Shown here piece after piece: positions 55,905 to 64,000 of a DNA stretch of 64,000 nucleotides (the first letter of the stretch is position 1; each line of letters starts with the position of its first letter). A model generated the notes under the pieces. It did no database searches and was not told where the DNA came from. It saw nothing but the letters and a program-made list of their open reading frames with translations. The stretch is from Achatina immaculata (lineage: Eukaryota > Mollusca > Gastropoda > Stylommatophora > Achatinidae). The position numbers and the translations under genes were made by a program. The stretch spans positions 18,390,975-18,454,974 of the forward strand of contig CM019701.1 of assembly GCA_009760885.1 (NCBI GenBank). The letters run 5' to 3'.

Positions 55905-57715
55905 CAGTGCTCACAATAAAGAGACAATAATCCCGACATTATCATAACAAGAGAAATACGTAATAATCTCGAATTTATCATAACAAGAGAAATACGGCAA
56001 TAATCCCGACATTAATGAGAGAAATAAGGCAATAATCTCGACATTAATAAGAGAAGTAAGGTAATAATACCGACATAAACAAGAGACGTAAGGCGATAAT
56101 CCCGACATTAATAAGAGAAGGAAGGTAATAATACTGACAAAAACAAGAGACGTAGGGCAATAATCCCGACATTAATAAGAGAAGTTAGGTAATAATTCAG
56201 ACATAAACAAGAGACGTAAGACAATAATCCCGACATTAATAAAGGAAGTACGGCAAGAAGTAAGGCACTAATGCCCACATTAATAGGAGAATTATTGAAA
56301 TAGTCTCCATATTAAAAGGAGAAGCAAGGCAATAATTCCGACATTACTAAAAGAAGTACGGCAATAATCCCAATATTAATAAGAGATGTATGGCAATAAT
56401 CCCGACATTTATAAGAGAAGTAAATAATCCCGACATTACTAAGAGAAGTACGGCAATAACACCGACATTACTAAGAGAGGTAAGGCAATAATACCGACAT
56501 TATTAAGAGAAGTACGGCAACAAACCGACATTAATAGGAAAAGTACGACAATAATCCCGACATTACAAAATGAAGTATGTCAATAATCCCGACATTAATA
56601 AGAAAAGTACGGCAATAATCCCGACATTAATAAGAAAGGTATGGCAATAATCCCGACATTACTAAGAGAAGTACGGCAATACTCCTGATATTTATAAGAG
56701 AAGTATGGCAAAAATCCCGACATTAACAAGAGAAGTATGGCAATAATCCCGATATTAATAGGAAAAGTAAGGTAATAATACCGACATAAACAAGAGACGT
56801 AAGGCGATAATCCCGACATTAATAAGAGAAGGAAGGTAATAATACTGACAAAAACAAGAGACGTAGGGCAATAATCCCGACATTAATAAGAGAAGTTAGG
56901 TAATAATTCAGACATAAACAAGAGACGTAAGACAATAATCCCGACATTAATAAAGGAAGTACGGCAAGAAGTAAGGCACTAATGCCCACATTAATAGGAG
57001 AATTATTGAAATAGTCTCCATATTAAAAGGAGAAGCAAGGCAATAATTCCGACATTACTAAAAGAAGTACGGCAATAATCCCAATATTAATAAGAGATGT
57101 ATGGCAATAATCCCGACATTTATAAGAGAAGTAAATAATCCCGACATTACTAAGAGAAGTACGGCAATAACACCGACATTACTAAGAGAGGTAAGGCAAT
57201 AATACCGACATTATTAAGAGAAGTACGGCAACAAACCGACATTAATAGGAAAAGTACGACAATAATCCCGACATTAGAAAGAGAAGTACGGCAATAATCC
57301 GGACATTAATAAGAAAAGTACGGCAATAATCCGGACATTAATAAGAAAAGTACGGCAATAATCCGGACATTAATAAGAAAAGTACGGCAATAATCCGGAC
57401 ATTAATAAGAAAAGTACGGCAATAATCCCGGCATTAATAAGAAAAGTATGGCAATAATCCGGACATTAATAAGAAAAGTACGGCAATAATCCCGACATTA
57501 ATAAGAAAAGTACGGAAATAATCCGGACATTAATAAGAAAAGTACGGCAATAATCCGGACATTAATAAGAAAAGTACGGCAATAATACCGACATTAGAAA
57601 GAGAAGTATGTCAATAATCCCGACATTAATAAGAGAAGTACAGTAATAATCCCGACATTAATAGCAGAATAACGGTAGTAATCCCGGAATTAATAAGAGA
57701 AGTACGCCAACCTTG
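55905..57715. repeat. 32-bp minisatellite with higher-order duplication
   Basis: About 55 units of 'taataagagaagtacggcaa' plus 'taatcccgacat'. A block of roughly 500 bp (about 56050-56560) recurs about 715 bp downstream with the same series of unusual variants ('ggaaggtaataatactgaca', 'aagaagtaaggcactaatgc'). Confidence 0.94.
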
Positions 57716-58499
57716 GTAGGTTGAAACAAATTATATGTAATATGTGTATGATGCAAGTTGTAGTATGACATATAATATGTGCATGATGCAAGGCCATCGT
57801 TAGCGTGACAAGCAGTATAAAACTGCATCAAGGTTATGACATTCTGAAATATTTTGTATGAAACAAAGTGCCTGTACAAGATTATGTAAGGTAACATGTG
57901 ACTGTACATGATTATGTAACCTGTGACTGTACAAGATTATGTAAATAAGCAACAGATGCTACTTACACATTTTACTTTCCCCAACACCTGTCTTTAATAA
58001 TATAACACATAAATATGTACATATACATCAAGTAGAACATGTAACATATAAATCCACTTGCCTAACAAAAGCTTCTTAAACAGTATTTGAAACAATTGTC
58101 ACAAGTAAACTCTAGCTAGTTATAATGAATTAACTCTTTAGTAAGCAAGATTTAACCTGTAGCTAACATTAGCGACTCCAGTCTGCAGCTAAGATTATCG
58201 ATTAAGTGCAAGCAATCTGAGACTTACATTCAGAATCCACGGGCACGGGTCTGCAGGCTCCAGGAATCTGCCCCTGGGAGAGCAGTTACCATAGAGGCAA
58301 GATGCTTTTCTAGAACATTCACTGACATTCATGTCACAGCTGCGCAATATTTAGTGCTACCAACTACATGTAAGGTGTGTACCACTCCCGATACTACATG
58401 TAAGGTGTGTACCACGCCCGATACTACATTCAGCAGGGTTGGGGCCGGGTAGGTTATCTCTGGAGAAGTGAAAAGCCATAATTAGCATTGGTGTCCCAG
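57716..58499. other. no gene; small direct repeats
   Basis: It contains three copies of 'tgtacaagattatgtaa'-like units at about 57870-57945 and two of 'ctacatgtaaggtgtgtacc' at about 58363-58425. No coding signal is seen. Confidence 0.45.
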
Positions 58500-59604
58500 T
58501 ATCATCATCATCAGGTGCCGTGCGGAATGGCGTTGGCTATTATGCTTCTCCAGACTACACGATCCTTCATGCAGGCCATCAACTCAGTTAGTGATCTAAT
58601 CTCACACCATCCCGTCACTGTCCAGTATCGTTTCTCTTAATCTTCCTCTTGATCTTCTTCCTTCTATTTTTCCTGTTGTTATAATATTTTCTATTCCCCC
58701 TCTTCTCATTGCATGTCCTATGAAAGTACATTATCTCTCTCTTATTTTTTTTGACAATATTTTTTTTCTCTCCAGCTCTTCTCATACATTCTTTATTAGT
58801 TCCAGGGGATTCACAATCTTCTAATAAACCACATTTCTGCTGCTTCCAATGATTTTTGTGCAAACCTGCCTATTGTCATTGTTTCACTTCTATATAACAA
58901 AATAGGTTCAATATAGCATTTTAGGACTCGTTTTTCTAGCATTCATTGATACGGATGTGCTGGTTAATATGTTTCTCATTCTCTGAAATGCAGTCTTTGC
59001 TTGGCCTACTCTGCTCTTAATTTTTGTTCTGCATTCCCATCTGAAGTTATTACTGCTCCAAGGTATTTGAATTTCTGCACCTGATTTAGAACAGTTCCGT
59101 TTAATTTTATACTGCATATTGGTGGACTCTGTTTCTTAGATATAACCATAGTCTCTGTCTTTTTATGTTTAAATGCAGGCCTTTCTGTTCACTTCCTTTA
59201 GCGACTTTATCCAAAATATTTTACAGGCCTTGTTGGTTCTCAGCTATCAGTACTGTGTCGTCAGCATACCGAAGGTTGTTAATATTGTATCCTCTTATTT
59301 TTATGCCTGATTCTGTGATGATTGTTCTTAGAATATTCTCGCTGTACAGAGAAAAAAGGTCTGGAGATAGTACACATCCTTGTCGCACACCTTGTTTTAT
59401 ATTTGATATTTGATAAATATATTGCTTGATATTTTCCAGTTCTATTTTCAACTTGAATTGCTGCTTCTTGCTGCTAGAATAGATGTTTTACAATCATCAG
59501 GTCTTTGCCCTCTATATTGATGTCTTCAAGCATTTTAATAATTTCATTATTTTTCACCTTGGCGAATGCCTTGGTGTAATCAAATAAATAGCGTTGTGTG
59601 TTAC

Positions 59605-62600
59605 TTATAAAGTGCCTCAGGTGCTCAGTGAAGGGAATACCAGGCGGGTCAGAGGCGCCTTAAAACCTCTCGCTCCCGCTGCCTTGCGGGTAGGACAGGG
59701 AGTCCAAAGGCTAGCGGAGAGTCCGTACACAAACCGACAGAAGGCAACGGGAAACCACTGTTGTAATTCCCAAGAATAGTTATGCTTAAACAGAATAATC
59801 GATTCATCATGAACGACGTTAATGGATGTTCCTCTGGAACAGCCTCGTCCGGTAGGGCATCTCACGAGCCACAGGTGAGGCCAGATCGTCATCAAGCTAC
59901 TGGTGGCAAAACTAACAAGTTCAAAATAGCAACATGGAATGTTAGAACTTTATTCCAGGCTGGAAAATTAGAAAATGTAAAGATGGAAATGGAAAGGATG
60001 AAGATCAACATATTAGGAATGAGTGAAGTTAGATAGACAGGTGCAAGGAAGATAAACTCAGATAAATATACAATAATATATTCAGGAAGTGAGAAACATG
60101 AACGAGGAGTAGGAATTATATTTGATGAACAAACGGCAAGGACAATTGTAGGATATTTGAACATCTCAGACAGAGTCCTGCTAGCGCAATTGAAAGGACG
60201 ACTAATAAACATAAATATTATACAAGTGTACGCTCCAACATCTGAAAGCTCTGAAGAAGATGTACAGCTATTTTATAATGACATAGAGACAGCACTAAAA
60301 CACACAAAGTCACATGAAGTTACTATAGACATGGGAGATTTTAATGCCAAAGTTGGTAAAGGAAGAACTTCAGACGTCGTTGGTGACTATGGACTCGGGG
60401 AGAGGAATGATAGAGGTTATAAATTAATTGAATGGGCAAGAATACACAGCATGGTTGTAGGAAACAACGTGGTGCAGTCCAGAGAAAAAGACTTTTAACC
60501 AGATAGACTACATATTAATCAACAAACGATTCCGCAATGCATTACTGACAACAAAAACCATGCCAGGAGCTGACTGCAATAGTGACTATGATCCACTCTG
60601 TGGAAAAGTTAGAATAAAACTAAAGAAAGCAGGCAGAAAAGTGAGAAACATCAAACTGAATACAGAACTTCTTAAAAATGACCAAGAACTGAGAGAACAA
60701 TACAAAGTTATTATAACAAATAGATACAATGCAATAGCAAAGATAAATAGTATAGATGAACAATGGGAAATGTTAAAAGATTCTATCCACCAAACTGTTA
60801 AGGAGATAATACCACCAAAAAAAGAAGCCCCTAAAAATAAATGGATGACAGACGACATCTTAGGACTGATGGACAAGAGGAGGAGGAGTAAAAATAACGA
60901 GAAAAAATATAACAAGATAAATAAAGAAATAAGACGCAAATGCAGAGAAGCAAAAGAAGTGTGGTTAAATGAACAGTGCAGACAGATAGAGGACTCTCAT
61001 ATTAAAGAAAGCAAAAACATGCATAAACGAATTAGTGAACTCACAGGCAGGAAAACAAAATATACCAATAGATGCCTGAAATCGAAAGAAAGTAAAATGT
61101 TAATGAGAAAAGAAGACATTGTGGACAGGTGGACAGAGTACATCAGTGAGCTATGTGGAGGAGAAAGATCAGAATTAACACTGGATACTGAAAACTGTGA
61201 GGGACCACCAATACTTGAAGATGAAATCATAGATGCCATCAAACACATGAAGAAAGGAAAAGTGACTGGGCCTGATAATATAACAATAGAAGAAATAGAG
61301 GCACTAGAGGAGACAGGAATAAAAATAATAACCAAGTTACTGAATGACATTTACAACAGTGGTTATATTCCCAGTGACCTGATTAAATCCACGTTTATAG
61401 CACTACCAAAGAAACCAGGTGCAAAGGAATGTGACGACCACCGGACTATCAGCCTCTCATGTCACATAACGAAGCTACTTCTGGGAATCATTATGAGAAG
61501 AACAAGGAAAAAAGATAAAAATGGAAATAGCAGATGAACAGTTTGTTTTATTGAAGGAAAGGGAACACGCAATGGAATTTTTGCTTTACGAACACTAACA
61601 GAAAGAACTATAGAAGTACAGAAAGATCTCTACTTATGCTTCATTGATTACACCAAGGCATTTGACAAGGTGAAACATAATGAAATTATTAAAATGCTTG
61701 AAGACATCAATATAGACGGCAAAGACCTGAGGATTGTAAAACATCTATACTGGCAGCAAGAAGCAGCAGTTCCAGTTGAAAATAGAATTGGAAAATATCA
61801 ACCTATAAAACAAGGGGTGCGGCAAGGATGTGTACTATCTCCAGACCTTTTTTCTCTGTATAGCGAGAATATTCTAAGAACAATCATCACAGAACCAGGC
61901 ATAAAAATTGGAGGATGCAATATTAACAACCTTCGGTATGCTGACGACACAGTACTGATAGCTGAGAACCAACAGGACCTGCAAAATCTCTTGGATAAAG
62001 TCGCCAAAGAAAGTGAACAGAAAGGCCTTACTTTGAAAATCAAAAAGACAGAGACTATGGTTATATCTAAGAAACAGAATCCACCAATATGCAGTATAAA
62101 ATTAAACGGAACTATTCTAAATCAGGTGCAGAAATTCAAATACCTTGGAGTAGTAATAACTTCAGATGGGAAATGCAGAACAGAAATTAGGAACAGAATA
62201 GGCCAAGCAAAGACTGCATTTCAGAGAATGAGAAACATATTAACCAACACATCCTTATCAATGAATGTTAGAAAACGAGTACTAAAATGCTATATTGAAC
62301 CTATCTTGTTATATGGAAGTGAATCATGGACAATAGGCAAGTCTGCACAAAAATCATTGGAAGCAGCAGAAATGTGGTTTATTAGAAGAATGTTGCGAAT
62401 CCCCTGGACAGCAAAAATAACTAATGAAGAATGTAGGAGAAGAGCTGGAGAGACACAAAGCCTTGTCAAAAAGATAAGAGAAAGATAATGTACTTTCATA
62501 GGACATGCAATGAGAAGAGGGGGCATTGAAAATATTATAACAACAGGAAAAATAGAAGGAAGAAGATCAAGAGGAAGACCAAGAGAAATGATACTGGACA

Positions 62601-62716
62601 GTCTGACGGGATGGTGTGAGAGGAGATCACCAACTGAGATGATGGCCTGCATGAAGGATCGTGTACTCTGGAGAAGCATAATAGCCAACGCCATTCGGCA
62701 CGGCACATGATGATGA
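59605..62716 (+). mobile_element. LINE C, full-length, nested in another LINE C
   Basis: A 3.1-kb element: ~177-bp 5' UTR, one long broken frame, (ATG)n end. 'tgttac' at 59599-59604 and 62717-62722 is a 6-bp target duplication. Just before the first ATG the UTR reads 'aaggcaacgggaaaccactg' and 'aattcccaagaatag', which from memory resembles a motif at the ORF start of BovB/RTE-type LINEs. This supports, but does not prove, an RTE-like assignment. Confidence 0.93.
59782..62710 (+). pseudogene. LINE C endonuclease-reverse transcriptase, disrupted
   Basis: From ATG at 59782. Endonuclease: IATWNVRTLFQAGKLENVK, NILGMSEVR followed by TAG (Trp expected), VYAPTSESSEEDVQLF, DMGDFNAKVGKG, then a frameshift near 60495, NQIDYILINKRF, and GADCNSDYDPLCGKV, where the usual catalytic histidine of the SDH motif is Tyr. 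Basic linker: REAKEVWLNEQCRQIEDSHI. RT: LIKSTFIALPKKPGAKECDD, paired frameshifts at about 61510-61560, FIDYTKAFDKV, GVRQGCVLSPDLF, NNLRYADDTVLIAE, QKFKYLGVVITSDGKC. TAA at 62486 ends RER. The C-terminal domain (CTFIGHAMRRGGIEN, RRSRGRPREMIL) continues in the same frame beyond it. Confidence 0.92.
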
Positions 62717-62924
62717 TGTTACCTTTCCTTCAAGAAATCCAAACTGTTCATCTGCTATTTCCATTTTTATCTTTTTTCCTTGTCCTTCTCATAATAATTC
62801 TCAGAAGTACCTTCGTTATGTGACATGAGAGGCTGATAGTCCGGTGGTCATCACATTCCCTTGCACCTGGTTTCTTCGGTAGTGCTATAAACGTGGATTT
62901 AAGCAGGCATATAACCACTGTTGT

Positions 62925-63365
62925 CTTCTTCTTCTTCTTCTTCGTTCACTTCTACCACCAAAAACCGCACTGTGAACCTACTGAATTCACGCATGTGGTC
63001 CTCGTTAGGTCCCGTGGTCCCCTGTGTGGTCCAAAATAGACCACACGAGTTCCACGAAAGGACCACAAGGGGTTCAGAGTATCACAATGCTTTAGCCTGT
63101 ATTCTTGGTGGGTCTCGGAAGCGGGATTGCGTGACACCGTGGTTTTCGTTGCACCAGTTTAGTCTAGGGTTAGACTTTCTCACCGGAAGACCTCGACGTG
63201 TTTAGGATATCAGTGCATCCCCGCTGGGTGAGAGGCGTTAGCCCACCCAGGCCAGAGTTGGACTTTCTCACCGGAAAACCTCGACGTGTTTTGAGATACC
63301 CGTGTATCACCGCCGGGTGAGAGGTGGTTGCCCATCCAGTCCAGGGTTGGACTTTCTCACCGGAA
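62925..63365 (-). mobile_element. GAA-tailed retroposon, 5'-truncated copy in LINE C
   Basis: On the minus strand it begins at 'ttttccggtgagaaagtcc' with about three ~95-bp modules. It runs through the same unique 3' region as the 3.9-kb copy ('gaggaccacatgcgtgaatt', 'ggtggtagaagtgaacgaag') and ends in (GAA)n. 'aaccactgttgt' is at 62913-62924 and 63366-63377. The uninterrupted LINE C at about 61350-61365 (opposite strand) provides the empty site, confirming a 12-bp duplication (up to 4 bp ambiguous with the element edge). Confidence 0.93.
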
Positions 63366-64000
63366 AACCACTGTTGTAAATGTCATTCAGTAACTTGGTT
63401 ATTATTTTTATTCCTATTTACTCTAGCGCCTCTACTTCTTCTATTGTTATATTATCAGGCCCAGTCGCTTTTCCTTCCTTCATGTGTTTGATGGCATCTA
63501 TGATTTCATCTTCAAGTATTGGTGGTCCATTATAGTTGTCAGTATCCAGTGTTAATTCTGATCTTTCTCCTCCATATATATATTTACTGATGTACTCTGT
63601 CCACAATGTCTTCTTTTCTCATTAACATTTTACCTTCTTTTGATTTCAGGCATCCTGTGGTAGATTTTGTTTCCTGCCTGTGAGTTCACTAATTCGTTTG
63701 TGCATGTTTTTGCTGTCTTTATTATGAGAGTCATCTATCTGTCTGCACTGTTCATTTAACCACACTTCTTTTGCTTCTCTGCATTTTTGCACTATGTCTT
63801 TATTTATCTTGCTATATTTTTCCTTGTTATTTTTACTCCTCCTCCTCTTGTCCATCAGTCCTAAGATGTCGTCTGTCATCCATTTATTTTTAGGGGTTTG
63901 TGTTTTTTGGTGGTATTATCTCTTTAAAATTAATCCATAGTAAGGAAGATAAATTAATATTGCCCATTGCTCATCAATACTATGTGTCTTTGCTAGTGCA

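Larger units (their letters stand above)
58500..64000 (-). mobile_element. LINE C host copy, split by two insertions, runs off the window
   Basis: Minus-strand LINE C in three pieces: 58500-59604 (3' part with (ATG)n tail, C-terminus, thumb, and an RT box reading NNLRYADDTVLIAE), 62723-62924, and 63378-64000 (linker: MTDDILGLMDKRRRSKNN, REAKEVWLNEQCRQID and KRISELTGRK). The first break holds a full-length LINE C (59605-62716), the second a GAA-tailed retroposon. The copy has several indels and is the oldest layer here. About 55 bp appear deleted at the first break. Confidence 0.92.

Overview
The window is eukaryotic. It shows intron/exon signals, a large load of non-LTR (LINE-type) retrotransposons, mariner relics and very many minisatellites. 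I saw no bacterial operons, rRNA or tRNA. The two host coding pieces are rhodopsin-family GPCR exons of a kind expanded in lophotrochozoans. With the RTE-like LINE families this suggests a mollusc, perhaps a gastropod, but that is inference without a database search.

Layout. 0-8 kb: 25-, 26- and 34-bp minisatellites; the 34-bp array is broken by three retroposon insertions (LINE B, LINE A and a GAA-tailed retroposon). A decayed RT fragment runs into a 32-bp minisatellite, followed by a mariner relic. 8.35-9.5 kb: last exon of a GPCR, whose stop codon lies in the first unit of a minisatellite that continues to 11.7 kb around a LINE A insertion. 12-19 kb: a polypyrimidine array, small arrays, a LINE C tail with an 11-bp target duplication, a mariner fragment, and two copies of a hairpin-bearing repeat. 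19.5-32 kb: two near-identical inverted LINE B copies bracket a nest (44-bp minisatellite, LINE D inside it, full-length LINE A inside that) and a GAA-tailed retroposon. 32-44 kb: more arrays, a head-to-head LINE A/LINE C composite with one target duplication, a mariner with terminal inverted repeats, and a third hairpin repeat. 44.04-44.31 kb: first exon of a GPCR. 45-58 kb: LINE fragments and large hierarchical arrays, including a 2.25-kb tandem duplication. 58.5-64 kb: a LINE C copy split by a full-length LINE C and by a GAA-tailed retroposon.

The LINE families are separable by C-terminal sequence and by 3' simple-repeat tail: A ends in (AG)n, B in (GATATAA)n, C in (ATG)n, and D in a tail after a C2H2 finger. 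All copies seen are broken. 5' truncation, intact 3' ends and 6-13 bp target duplications show target-primed reverse transcription. Most of the window is therefore retroposon and tandem-repeat sequence with two GPCR exons embedded in it. Family letters A-D are my own labels, and the RTE-like assignment rests on protein motifs recalled from the family.
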